A stretch of 64,000 nt of DNA from Arthrobacter silviterrae (lineage in GTDB: Bacteria; Actinomycetota; Actinomycetes; Actinomycetales; Micrococcaceae), in the NCBI RefSeq assembly GCF_011045165.1, contig NZ_JAAKZI010000006.1, forward strand, positions 78,815-142,814, given 5' to 3'. Position 1 is the stretch's first letter. Every line of letters starts with the position of its first letter. A program made the position numbers and the translations under genes. The notes under the pieces are model-generated. The model saw only the letters and a program-made list of their open reading frames with translations. It made no database searches and was not told the origin of the DNA. This document shows, piece by piece, positions 55,560-63,565 of the stretch.

Positions 55560-56816
55560 ATGACTGTCACCGCTTCCTCCGCCGCCACGTCCGTTTCCGA
55601 ACTGGAGCGCCTGAAGACCCTGCACAACGGCACCAAGGCGCCCCTGACGTTCACTGACGCAGAATTCGAACGCCGCCTCGGCGGCCTGCGCCGGATCATG
55701 GCAGAAAAGGACCTCGACGCCGTCGTCCTGACCAGCTACCACAACATCAAGTACTACTCCGACTACCTCTTCACCTACTTCGGCCGCTCCTACGCCCTCG
55801 TCGTCACCCCCGAAGACTCCGTCTCCATCACCGCCAACATCGACGCCGGCATGCCCTGGCGCACCAGCTACGGCGACAACATCGTCTACACCGACTGGCG
55901 CCGGGACAACTTCTACTTCGGCATCCAAGAAGCCCTGAACCGCCGCGGCATCAAGGCCACCCGCCTCGGCGTCGAAGACGACACCCTCCCCGTCCTCCTG
56001 CGCGACAAGCTCCAGGCCGCCTTCCCCGGAACCACCCTCACCGACGTCTCCCAGGCCGCCATGCGCCAGCGCATGATCAAGTCCGCCGAGGAAATCGAAG
56101 TCATCAAGCACGGCGCCCGCATTGGGGACCTCGGCGGGGAAGCCATCAAGGCAGCCATCCGCGAAGGCATCACCGAATACGAAGTCGCCCTGATCGGCAC
56201 CGAAGCCATGGTCCACGAAATCGCCCGCACCTTCCCCGACCAGGAAGTCCGCGACACCTGGGTCTGGTTCCAATCCGGCATCAACACCGACGGAGCCCAC
56301 AACTGGGCCACCACCCGCAAACTCCAGCAAGGGGACATCCTCTCCCTAAACTGCTTCCCCATGACCAGCGGCTACTACACCGCCCTGGAACGCACCCTTT
56401 TCCTCGGCGAACCCGACGCCCGCTCCCTGGAACTATGGAACATCAACGTCGAAGTCCACGAACGCGGACTCGAACTCATCAAGCCCGGCGCCATCTGCAA
56501 GGACATCGCCGCCGAACTCAACGAGATCTACATCAGCCACGGACTCCTCTCCAACCGCACCTTCGGCTACGGCCACTCCTTCGGCGTCCTCTCCCACTAC
56601 TACGGCCGCGAAGCCGGACTGGAACTCCGCGAAGACATCGACACAGTCCTGGAACCCGGCATGGTCGTCTCCATGGAACCCATGATCACCATGGCCAACA
56701 ACCAGCCAGGCGCCGGCGGCTACCGCGAACACGACATCCTCGTCGTGGGCGAAAACGACGCCGAAAACATCACCAAATTCGGCTACGGCCCCACCAACAA
56801 CATCATCAACCCCTAA
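55560..56816 (+). CDS. Creatinase (creatine amidinohydrolase), copy 1
   Basis: Creatinase hydrolyses creatine to sarcosine and urea (EC 3.5.3.3) and is cytosolic. The 418-aa protein has a creatinase N-domain (about 25-175) and a pita-bread C-domain that lacks the metal ligands of the related aminopeptidases. Active-site residues match the Pseudomonas enzyme: Phe74 and Arg76 in TYFGRSYAL and the base His247 in INTDGAHNW. AGGAG lies five bases before the ATG. From base 55592 to 56835 the DNA appears identical to the second copy, whereas the first eleven codons differ. Creatininase follows after 91 bases. Confidence 0.96.
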   Translation: MTVTASSAATSVSELERLKTLHNGTKAPLTFTDAEFERRLGGLRRIMAEKDLDAVVLTSYHNIKYYSDYLFTYFGRSYALVVTPEDSVSITANIDAGMPWRTSYGDNIVYTDWRRDNFYFGIQEALNRRGIKATRLGVEDDTLPVLLRDKLQAAFPGTTLTDVSQAAMRQRMIKSAEEIEVIKHGARIGDLGGEAIKAAIREGITEYEVALIGTEAMVHEIARTFPDQEVRDTWVWFQSGINTDGAHNWATTRKLQQGDILSLNCFPMTSGYYTALERTLFLGEPDARSLELWNINVEVHERGLELIKPGAICKDIAAELNEIYISHGLLSNRTFGYGHSFGVLSHYYGREAGLELREDIDTVLEPGMVVSMEPMITMANNQPGAGGYREHDILVVGENDAENITKFGYGPTNNIINP

Positions 56817-56835
56817 CCACACAAACACCCACCGG
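55592..56835. repeat. 1,244-bp direct repeat, left copy (creatinase body)
   Basis: This segment appears identical base for base to 59366-60609 (offset 3,774), from the twelfth codon of creatinase to 19 bases past its stop. All six reading frames give the same peptides in both copies. The identity begins abruptly inside the coding sequence and ends abruptly after CACCCACCGG. Confidence 0.9.
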
Positions 56836-56907
56836 ATGCGGCTGCCGCGGCCCCCGCCAGCAGCAACCAGGCCTTGCACGCCCCACTCAAAGAGGAGCAT
56901 CACCAGC

Positions 56908-57705
56908 ATGGACAGGTCAGTATTTCTCGAAGACTTGGACGCCTTCACCTACCGTCAAGCCTTGGCATCCCGCGACGCAGTTGTTCTAATCCCCGTTGGT
57001 TCGCTGGAGCAGCATGGCCCCCACCTTCCGCTGGGGACGGACACCATCCTGTCCACGGAATTCGCCGCGGCAGTTGCGCAGCGTTTGGGTGCATTCGTTG
57101 CCCAGCCCATCAGTTACGGATATAAGTCACAGCAGAAATCCGGCGGCGGCAATCACCTCTCCGGGACCACCAGCCTCGACGGCGCTTCCCTCATTGCCAT
57201 GGCAAGGAACCTGGTCAAGTCCTTCCTCAGCCAGGGCGTCCGGCACGTGGTCTTCATCAACGGGCACTTCGAAAACTACCAGTTCCTCTACGAAGGAATC
57301 GACCTTGCCCTGGAGGATATGCGGATCGGTCCCGGAGCGGAGGAGAGCGTATTGCTCCTGTCCTACTGGGACTTTGTCACTCAGGAGACGCTGGCCCAGG
57401 TCTACCCCGACGGCTTCCCCGGCTGGGAAATCGAACATGGCGGCGTGCTGGAGACATCGCTCATGCTCCACCTTGATCCCCCCAGGGTTGCCATGGACCG
57501 CCTGGTAGACGGCCCGGCTGCGATCCTGCCGCGCTTTGACCGGCTTCCCGTGATGCCGGAACGCACGCCGGCCACCGGCTGCCTGTCCTCGGCAGCCGGG
57601 TCCAGCGCCAGCAAGGGCGCGCTGCTCCACGGCCAAGTCGTCGACGACCTGGTTGCCGACCTGGCCGCGGAACTGGCCTGCGAACGTGCGGGCGTGCCCG
57701 CCTAG
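56908..57705 (+). CDS. Creatininase (creatinine amidohydrolase)
   Basis: This enzyme opens creatinine to creatine (EC 3.5.2.10). The 265-aa sequence keeps the metal ligands at the same numbers as the Pseudomonas enzyme: Glu34 and His36 in GSLEQHG, Asp45 in GTDTILS, His120 and Glu122 in NGHFEN. HGGVLETSL later supplies a further conserved acid. It is a cytosolic, probably hexameric binuclear metal enzyme. AGAGGAG lies upstream of ATG 56908 with a rather long gap. It is between the two creatinase copies, so creatinine and creatine steps are co-located. A hairpin at 57740-57779 ends the unit. Confidence 0.96.
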   Translation: MDRSVFLEDLDAFTYRQALASRDAVVLIPVGSLEQHGPHLPLGTDTILSTEFAAAVAQRLGAFVAQPISYGYKSQQKSGGGNHLSGTTSLDGASLIAMARNLVKSFLSQGVRHVVFINGHFENYQFLYEGIDLALEDMRIGPGAEESVLLLSYWDFVTQETLAQVYPDGFPGWEIEHGGVLETSLMLHLDPPRVAMDRLVDGPAAILPRFDRLPVMPERTPATGCLSSAAGSSASKGALLHGQVVDDLVADLAAELACERAGVPA

Positions 57706-57739
57706 CGAAGGAACACAACTCAATTTCATTCATTGCACC

Positions 57740-57779
57740 AAATGCGTCGCAGCGAGTATTTTCTCGCCGCGGCGCATTT
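57740..57779 (+). terminator. Terminator hairpin after creatininase
   Basis: Arms of 17 bases (57740-57756 and 57763-57779) match in 15 positions around a TATTTT loop. It lies 34 bases after the creatininase stop and before the next promoter. Confidence 0.7.
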
Positions 57780-57814
57780 GCGTCGTCCCTTGCAAATTGC
57801 ATCCCACAAGACCC

Positions 57815-57843
57815 TTGACAGTGACCCGGGCCACACATAGTCT
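57815..57843 (+). promoter_or_regulatory. Near-consensus promoter of the MHS transporter gene
   Basis: TTGACA (57815-57820), a 17-base spacer and TAGTCT (57838-57843) form the best sigma-70-type promoter in the window. Transcription should start near 57850, inside the operator that follows. Confidence 0.75.
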
Positions 57844-57871
57844 AATGCAACAGCGTTGCATTGAATGCAAC
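57844..57871. promoter_or_regulatory. Three alternating AATGCAAC half-sites, candidate operator
   Basis: AATGCAAC (57844-57851), AGC, GTTGCATT (57855-57862), G, AATGCAAC (57864-57871). The middle half-site pairs perfectly with either neighbour, giving dyads with three-base and one-base centres. The array sits directly on the transcription start, a repressor position. The IclR regulator at 60715 is the best candidate to bind it. A related TGCAA-A-TTGCA lies at 57791-57801. Confidence 0.65.
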
Positions 57872-57893
57872 CCCAACATTTTTGGTGGAACCC

Positions 57894-59273
57894 ATGACAC
57901 ATCACAAATCCCCCAGCACGGACCGGACGGCAACGATGCCGGCCGCCGGCGGGCAGTTGAGCATGAGCGGGCAGCCCCGGCCTGGCGGCGGCACCGGCCT
58001 CGACAAGAGCACCCGGCGAAGGGTTATTGGCGCCAGCTTCATCGGCAACTTCGTAGAATGGTTTGACTACGCCGTGTATGGCTATCTGGCAGCGACCATT
58101 GCGGGCGCATTCTTCCCGGAAGCGAACAAGCAAACGGGCCTGTTGCTGACATTTGGCCTGTTTGCCGTTTCCTTCTTTGTCCGCCCCCTCGGCGGCTTCG
58201 TCTGGGGCCACATCGGTGACAAGGTGGGCCGGAAGAACGCACTCTCGCTGTCCATCCTGATCATGTCGGCCGCGACGTTCGCCATCGCCTTGATCCCGGG
58301 CTACAACACGATCGGCCTCTGGGCCCCGATCCTGCTGCTGGTAGTCCGCGTGGTCCAGGGATTCTCGGCGGCCGGCGAGTACGCCGGGGCTTCAGCGTTC
58401 CTGGTTGAGTACGCCCCGCCGAACCGCCGAGGCATCTACGCCGCCGTGGTCCCGGCCAGCACGGCTGCCGGGCTGCTGCTCGGATCCCTCATCGCTGCCG
58501 TCCTGTCCGTCACCCTGAGCGCCGGACAAATGAACGAATGGGGCTGGCGGCTGCCGTTCCTGCTCGCCGCCCCGATGGGCTTGATCGGGCGTTACATCCG
58601 CGTCAAGCTGGAGGACACGCCGGCATTCCGCGCACTGGAGAAAGAGGACGACGTCATCAAGGCGCCAGTCACAGCGCTTTTCCGCAATCACTGGAGGGCC
58701 CTGCTGCTGGCCGTGGGTGCCGTGCTGCTGAACGCCGTCGGCTTCTACGTGATCCTCAGCTACATGCCGACCTACCTCAGTGAGGAGTTGGGATTCGGTG
58801 CGACCGAGTCCTTCGTTGCCACGACCATTGCGCTCATCACCTATATTGGATTCATCTTCCTGACCGGCCTCGCCTCCGACAGGTTCGGCCGCAAGAAGGT
58901 GCTCATCACGGCATCGGTTCTCTTCGTCTTCCTGACGGTTCCCGCCTTCATGCTGCTGGACACCCGCAACTTTGTTGTCATCCTGCTCGTCCAAGTCCTC
59001 CTCGGCGCCATGTTGACATTGAACGACGGCACGCTGCCCAGCTTCCTTGCGGAGCTGTTCCCCACCAAGGTCCGGTACAGCGGCTTTGCTGTCAGTTTCA
59101 ACCTCTCCAACGCGATCTTCGGAGGGACGGCGCCATTCGTGGCAACGCTGTTGATTGCCAGCTCCGGGTCCAAACTGGCACCGGGCTTCTACCTGATGGC
59201 CGCCGCCGTCGTTTCCCTGATCGCGGTGGCCTGCGCCAAGGAAACCTCCAAGGACCCCCTCCAGTCGCACTAG
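57894..59273 (+). CDS. MHS-type MFS transporter (metabolite:H+ symporter)
   Basis: This is a 459-aa, 12-TM symporter of the MHS family (ProP/KgtP relatives). The family start GNFVEWFDYAVYGYLA, the motif-A loop GHIGDKVGRKNAL and the RVVQGFSAAGEYAGA segment are clear. MHS proteins import betaines, carboxylates or aromatic acids. Placed between creatininase and a second creatinase, it probably imports creatine, creatinine, sarcosine or betaine. ATG 57894 (GGTGGA five bases upstream) is preferred over an upstream start at 57861 because the latter would lie within the operator. Confidence 0.87.
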   Translation: MTHHKSPSTDRTATMPAAGGQLSMSGQPRPGGGTGLDKSTRRRVIGASFIGNFVEWFDYAVYGYLAATIAGAFFPEANKQTGLLLTFGLFAVSFFVRPLGGFVWGHIGDKVGRKNALSLSILIMSAATFAIALIPGYNTIGLWAPILLLVVRVVQGFSAAGEYAGASAFLVEYAPPNRRGIYAAVVPASTAAGLLLGSLIAAVLSVTLSAGQMNEWGWRLPFLLAAPMGLIGRYIRVKLEDTPAFRALEKEDDVIKAPVTALFRNHWRALLLAVGAVLLNAVGFYVILSYMPTYLSEELGFGATESFVATTIALITYIGFIFLTGLASDRFGRKKVLITASVLFVFLTVPAFMLLDTRNFVVILLVQVLLGAMLTLNDGTLPSFLAELFPTKVRYSGFAVSFNLSNAIFGGTAPFVATLLIASSGSKLAPGFYLMAAAVVSLIAVACAKETSKDPLQSH

Positions 59274-59333
59274 TGCGGCCACTCCCTAGTCTCCCCCCTC
59301 ACTATGCACATGCAACACCAACAAGGAGCAACA

Positions 59334-60590
59334 ATGACCATCAACACCCCGGCCATCGCGACAAACGTTTCCGAACTGGAGCGCCTGAAGACCCTGCACA
59401 ACGGCACCAAGGCGCCCCTGACGTTCACTGACGCAGAATTCGAACGCCGCCTCGGCGGCCTGCGCCGGATCATGGCAGAAAAGGACCTCGACGCCGTCGT
59501 CCTGACCAGCTACCACAACATCAAGTACTACTCCGACTACCTCTTCACCTACTTCGGCCGCTCCTACGCCCTCGTCGTCACCCCCGAAGACTCCGTCTCC
59601 ATCACCGCCAACATCGACGCCGGCATGCCCTGGCGCACCAGCTACGGCGACAACATCGTCTACACCGACTGGCGCCGGGACAACTTCTACTTCGGCATCC
59701 AAGAAGCCCTGAACCGCCGCGGCATCAAGGCCACCCGCCTCGGCGTCGAAGACGACACCCTCCCCGTCCTCCTGCGCGACAAGCTCCAGGCCGCCTTCCC
59801 CGGAACCACCCTCACCGACGTCTCCCAGGCCGCCATGCGCCAGCGCATGATCAAGTCCGCCGAGGAAATCGAAGTCATCAAGCACGGCGCCCGCATTGGG
59901 GACCTCGGCGGGGAAGCCATCAAGGCAGCCATCCGCGAAGGCATCACCGAATACGAAGTCGCCCTGATCGGCACCGAAGCCATGGTCCACGAAATCGCCC
60001 GCACCTTCCCCGACCAGGAAGTCCGCGACACCTGGGTCTGGTTCCAATCCGGCATCAACACCGACGGAGCCCACAACTGGGCCACCACCCGCAAACTCCA
60101 GCAAGGGGACATCCTCTCCCTAAACTGCTTCCCCATGACCAGCGGCTACTACACCGCCCTGGAACGCACCCTTTTCCTCGGCGAACCCGACGCCCGCTCC
60201 CTGGAACTATGGAACATCAACGTCGAAGTCCACGAACGCGGACTCGAACTCATCAAGCCCGGCGCCATCTGCAAGGACATCGCCGCCGAACTCAACGAGA
60301 TCTACATCAGCCACGGACTCCTCTCCAACCGCACCTTCGGCTACGGCCACTCCTTCGGCGTCCTCTCCCACTACTACGGCCGCGAAGCCGGACTGGAACT
60401 CCGCGAAGACATCGACACAGTCCTGGAACCCGGCATGGTCGTCTCCATGGAACCCATGATCACCATGGCCAACAACCAGCCAGGCGCCGGCGGCTACCGC
60501 GAACACGACATCCTCGTCGTGGGCGAAAACGACGCCGAAAACATCACCAAATTCGGCTACGGCCCCACCAACAACATCATCAACCCCTAA
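59334..60590 (+). CDS. Creatinase (creatine amidinohydrolase), copy 2
   Basis: This second 418-aa creatinase differs from copy 1 only in its first eleven residues (MTINTPAIATN against MTVTASSAATS); the rest is identical in protein and apparently in DNA. All catalytic residues listed for copy 1 are kept. It has its own AAGGAG site six bases before ATG 59334 and follows the MHS transporter by 60 bases, so it is probably transcribed from the 57815 promoter. Identity of the body with different 5' ends suggests gene conversion or a duplication spliced onto a separate start. Confidence 0.96.
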   Translation: MTINTPAIATNVSELERLKTLHNGTKAPLTFTDAEFERRLGGLRRIMAEKDLDAVVLTSYHNIKYYSDYLFTYFGRSYALVVTPEDSVSITANIDAGMPWRTSYGDNIVYTDWRRDNFYFGIQEALNRRGIKATRLGVEDDTLPVLLRDKLQAAFPGTTLTDVSQAAMRQRMIKSAEEIEVIKHGARIGDLGGEAIKAAIREGITEYEVALIGTEAMVHEIARTFPDQEVRDTWVWFQSGINTDGAHNWATTRKLQQGDILSLNCFPMTSGYYTALERTLFLGEPDARSLELWNINVEVHERGLELIKPGAICKDIAAELNEIYISHGLLSNRTFGYGHSFGVLSHYYGREAGLELREDIDTVLEPGMVVSMEPMITMANNQPGAGGYREHDILVVGENDAENITKFGYGPTNNIINP

Positions 60591-60609
60591 CCACACAAAC
60601 ACCCACCGG
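59366..60609. repeat. 1,244-bp direct repeat, right copy (creatinase body)
   Basis: Right copy of the repeat that begins at 55592. Homologous recombination between the copies would delete 3,774 bp carrying creatininase and the MHS transporter while leaving one intact creatinase. Confidence 0.9.
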
Positions 60610-60610
60610 C

Positions 60611-60625
60611 GGGGATTGAATCCCC
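60611..60625. promoter_or_regulatory. Perfect 15-bp palindrome beside the end of the creatinase repeat
   Basis: GGGGATTGAATCCCC is perfectly symmetric around its central G. It starts two bases after the duplicated segment ends. It shares the ATTGAAT centre with the operator at 57844-57871, so it may be an IclR site; a terminator role is also possible. Confidence 0.5.
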
Positions 60626-60643
60626 AGCCCTCCAGCGGTTATA

Positions 60644-60674
60644 CGCGGCGCCACGAATCTAAGGTGGCGCCGCG
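60644..60674. terminator. Hairpin between creatinase 2 and the IclR gene
   Basis: Arms CGCGGCGCCAC (60644-60654) and GTGGCGCCGCG (60664-60674) pair perfectly around nine bases. It lies 53 bases after the creatinase stop and 40 bases before the IclR start, so it can act as a terminator. No T-tract follows. Confidence 0.55.
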
Positions 60675-60714
60675 GACGCATTTAAATTGCAGCGGAATAG
60701 GGAAGGATGGAGAC

Positions 60715-61515
60715 ATGATGACATCCGCAGCCAAGGCGCGCAACGACACCGTCACTCCCGAATCTCGCGGCACTTCGGTGATAGTCAATGCCATTGCCGT
60801 TTTGCGCTGCTTCTCGGCCGAGGATCCACTGCTTGGCGTCACCGAAATCGCCCAGCGCGTGGGCATGCACAAGAGCAGCGTTTCCCGGATCCTTGCCACG
60901 CTGGAACAAGAGGACCTGGTGGAAAGGGATCCGGATTCCCGACGGTTCAAGCTGGGCCTGGGACTGATCGCCGTGGCCGGCCCTCTTCTGGCCGAGATGG
61001 AGGAGCGGCGGGTTGCCTATCCCCTGCTGCGCCGGCTGACGGAGCAGACAGGTGAAACCAGCGCCTTGATGGTGTGGAACGGTTCCGAATCCATGTGCGT
61101 GGAACAAATCGCCAGTCCCCAGCAGGTCAAGCACACCGCCCCTTTGGGTGCCCGATACCATGACGCCATGAGTGCCTCAGTGCAGGTGTTCCTTTCCAAG
61201 GAGCCCGAAGATCGCGTGCGCGCCCTGCTCCGCAACGGCACCGTTTCCTACCCCGGACTGGACGAAGCGAGTCTCGACGCGTACGTTCTCCGGCTCAAGG
61301 ACGCCGCTACCCGCGGGTATGCAACCAACTACGGCGAATCCTCACTGGACGAGGTGGGAGTGGCCGCCGTGGTATATGACCACCGCGGCGACCCGGTGGC
61401 CGCGGTCCTGATCCCTGCCCCACGATTTCGGGTATCACAGGAGCGGCTGCAAACCCTCGGCGAGGCCTGTGCACAAACGGCACGCCTGATCACCACCCGG
61501 CTTGGTGGCGCATAG
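60715..61515 (+). CDS. IclR-family transcriptional regulator
   Basis: This is a 266-aa regulator with the IclR HTH at about residues 20-80 (VNAIAVLRCFSAEDP, then MHKSSVSRILATLEQEDL) and an effector domain from about 95 (ETSALMVWNGSESMCVEQI, GYATNYGESSLDEVGVAAVV). It closes the creatinase-transporter unit on the same strand and probably regulates it through the half-site array at 57844-57871. The expected effector is creatine, sarcosine or a related guanidino or methylamino compound. AAGGA lies about eight bases before ATG 60715. Confidence 0.88.
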   Translation: MMTSAAKARNDTVTPESRGTSVIVNAIAVLRCFSAEDPLLGVTEIAQRVGMHKSSVSRILATLEQEDLVERDPDSRRFKLGLGLIAVAGPLLAEMEERRVAYPLLRRLTEQTGETSALMVWNGSESMCVEQIASPQQVKHTAPLGARYHDAMSASVQVFLSKEPEDRVRALLRNGTVSYPGLDEASLDAYVLRLKDAATRGYATNYGESSLDEVGVAAVVYDHRGDPVAAVLIPAPRFRVSQERLQTLGEACAQTARLITTRLGGA

Positions 61516-62040
61516 CATTGCAGTCGCGTTCGATGAAAAAGATGGTGCCTGAGGGGCCAGAGGTTGCTGTCATCCTCAGGGCCAACCAAGCCTAGGAAAC
61601 CCTCTCAGAGGAGGACATTTTTGGGCAATCGCGGTCGGTTGTTAATTCCTTGATATTCCGCGGATTTTGGGTCTTTATCACACCAGCCGTAGGTTCTCAT
61701 ATGTGGTCTTTTTCGATCGTTTCCGTGGGGTAAAGGTGGGGTGATCCGCCTCCATGTCGAGCCGAGCTGCAGTAGGCCGGCTGCGTCAATTCGAGCCGAT
61801 CGAGCAACACCGCGCTCATGTGCGGCTCTTCAGCGACTACAGTCGCCACGTACAGGATTACCGACACTCTGCTAGCTCACGTCTCACGGGGAACCCACCC
61901 GGAATTCCTGCCAGTTCGAGCAGATGAACCACGCTAGCAGATCAGGTGTCGATACAAACCTGCAAAGAGGTCACTTTGAGCTGTTTCCGCAATGAATACT
62001 TGCAAGAATGCAAGATACTAAGAAAATCCGCCAATAGGCC
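61516..62040. other. Noncoding stretch right of the catabolic island
   Basis: About 525 bases with no credible gene. It contains the right copy of the diverged repeat (61600-61738) and a small perfect hairpin (CTTGCA-AGAA-TGCAAG, 61999-62014) next to the IS5-type element. The middle part (61746-61990) is unremarkable and unrecognised. Confidence 0.55.
61600..61738. repeat. Right copy of the diverged ~135-bp repeat flanking the catabolic island
   Basis: It aligns with 41318-41455 in the same orientation, with small gaps. TTGATATTCCGCGGATT is at 61650-61666 and TTTTCGATCGTTTCCG at 61710-61725, each exactly as in the left copy. The conserved blocks are about 20.3 kb apart and enclose the island plus part of the decayed left flank. 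Confidence 0.7.
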
Positions 62041-62047
62041 CTGACCG

Positions 62048-62731
62048 TTAGGGCTTGCGCTTGGGCCTGGTGTCCCATCGGTGGGTGTGCCAGGCCTCGC
62101 GGATCAGGCGCCGCAGGACGATGATGCTGTTGGCCAGGCTGATCATGGCGTCGATGACCCGGGCCCGGCGTTCGGTGCAGACCAGGAGTTTCTTGAAGCC
62201 GCGGGTGTGCCAGGCGTTGGTTCGTTCGACCACCCAGCGGGCGCCGGCCTGGAGCGGTTCGCCCTTGGTGCTGATGACCCATTCGCACCCGAGTTCGGTG
62301 AGCAGGGTGCGGGTCTTGGAGCTGTCGTAGCCGGCGTCCAGGTGCACGGTGATCCGCGCTGGCAGGTGGAATCCGAAGCGTGAGAGCTTTTCCAGGGTGG
62401 GGCGCAGCAGTGGGGAGTCGTGCCGGTTGGCCGGTGCGGCCACGCAGCCCAGCGGGATGCCCTTGCCGTCGGTGAGGACGGAACGTTTGGTGCCCAGTTT
62501 TCCGCGGTCCACCGGGGATTTTCCGGCCAGTTCCCCTCCGCAGGGTGCCTTGACGATGCACCCGTCCACGGTGAGGTTCTCGAGTTCCAGGCCGGTGATC
62601 CGGTCGTAGGCTTCCAGGCAGAGTTGTTCGAGGGTGGTGAAGATTCCGGCGTTGATCCATTCATCGCGGCGTCGCCGGATGTCGCTTGCCAGCGGGATGG
62701 GACCACCGCGTTGCCACGAGTATGGGACCAC
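62048..62731 (-). pseudogene. IS5-family transposase, N-terminally truncated
   Basis: About 227 codons of a DDE transposase of the IS5 family remain. Catalytic residues are visible: Asp in LTVDGCIVKA, Asp in VHLDAGYDSSKT and Glu in ARWVVERTNAWHTRGF. The pattern PVDRGKLGTKRSVLTDGKG and NRHDSPLLRPTLEK is typical of this group. The first 50-90 residues, including the winged N-domain, are missing, and the reading runs straight into the IS21-type element at about 62732. The truncation agrees with insertion of that element. It cannot be active without help. Confidence 0.8.
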
Positions 62732-62740
62732 TCGTTAGTG

Positions 62741-63565
62741 TTATTTAGCATTGCGGCTCTCCTTGTTTTCGTCAAGGGTGGCGCGCCGGTTTCCGGTGTT
62801 GCGTTGGCGCCAGGAGGGGCCTTCGATGACGAGGGTGTGGGCGCCCTGGGTGAGCCTGTCGATCGCTGATTGGGCCAGCAGGGTGTCGGCGGTCATGGCC
62901 ATCCATTCGGCGGGCTCGCGGTTGGAGCTGATGATGGTGGATTTGCGGCGGTGGCGTTCAATGACGATTTCGTAGAAGTCGTTCGTCTCGGTCGCGTCCA
63001 GGGCCTTGATGGCAAAGTCGTCCACGATGAGCAGGTCCACGGCGGCGATGCGCCGCATTTCGGCCTCAAGGCTGTTATCGAGCCGGGCGCCGCGCAGGCG
63101 GGTGAAGAGCTTGTCGGCGCGGGTGAAGTGCACGCTCATCCGCCGCCGGATCCCGGCGTGGCCCAGGGCGGTGGCGAGGTGGGTTTTGCCGACCCCGACC
63201 GGGCCGAGCAGGAGCACGGAGTGCCCGGCCTCGGCGAAGGCCAGGGTCGACAGGTCCGAGAGGAGCATCCGGTCGTAGCTCAGGTCCGCGGCGTCATCCC
63301 AGCTTTCCAGGCGCATGGATGCGTCCAGGCCGGCCCGGGCGGCGCGCAGGGCGGCGGAGCGCGAGTCGCGGCGGGAGAGCTCGTCGGCGAGCAGGAGTTC
63401 CAGGAACGCCGCGTGGCCCATCTTTTGCTGGCGGGCGAGCACGAGGCGTTCGGGCAGGGTGTCCTTGAGCCCGGAGAGTTTCAGGGCCCGCAGGATCCGT
63501 GAGAGGTCCGTGCTGACCGGGTCCACCGGCCCCGCCGGGATGGTCGTGGTGCTTTGCTGGTTCAT
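62741..63565 (-). CDS. istB: IstB-type ATPase of IS21-family element
   Basis: IstB is the AAA+ helper that selects target DNA and activates the IstA transposase (274 aa). Walker A GPVGVGKTH and Walker B LLIVDDFA are clear, as are the N-terminal ALKLSGLKDTLPERL region and SIINR-type late motif (STIISSNREPAEW). The ATG at 63565 overlaps the istA stop by four bases, as in other IS21 elements. It is intact and probably functional. Confidence 0.92.
   Translation of the reverse strand: MNQQSTTTIPAGPVDPVSTDLSRILRALKLSGLKDTLPERLVLARQQKMGHAAFLELLLADELSRRDSRSAALRAARAGLDASMRLESWDDAADLSYDRMLLSDLSTLAFAEAGHSVLLLGPVGVGKTHLATALGHAGIRRRMSVHFTRADKLFTRLRGARLDNSLEAEMRRIAAVDLLIVDDFAIKALDATETNDFYEIVIERHRRKSTIISSNREPAEWMAMTADTLLAQSAIDRLTQGAHTLVIEGPSWRQRNTGNRRATLDENKESRNAK

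Noticed and set aside
55548..56330. Long minus-strand frames inside both creatinase copies (260-272 codons)
   Set aside because: They are identical shadows of the same coding strand, very rich in Gly, Val and Asp, without ribosome sites.
61746..61990. Possible small gene between the right repeat and the IS5 remnant
   Set aside because: No frame with a credible start, ribosome site and length; left as noncoding.
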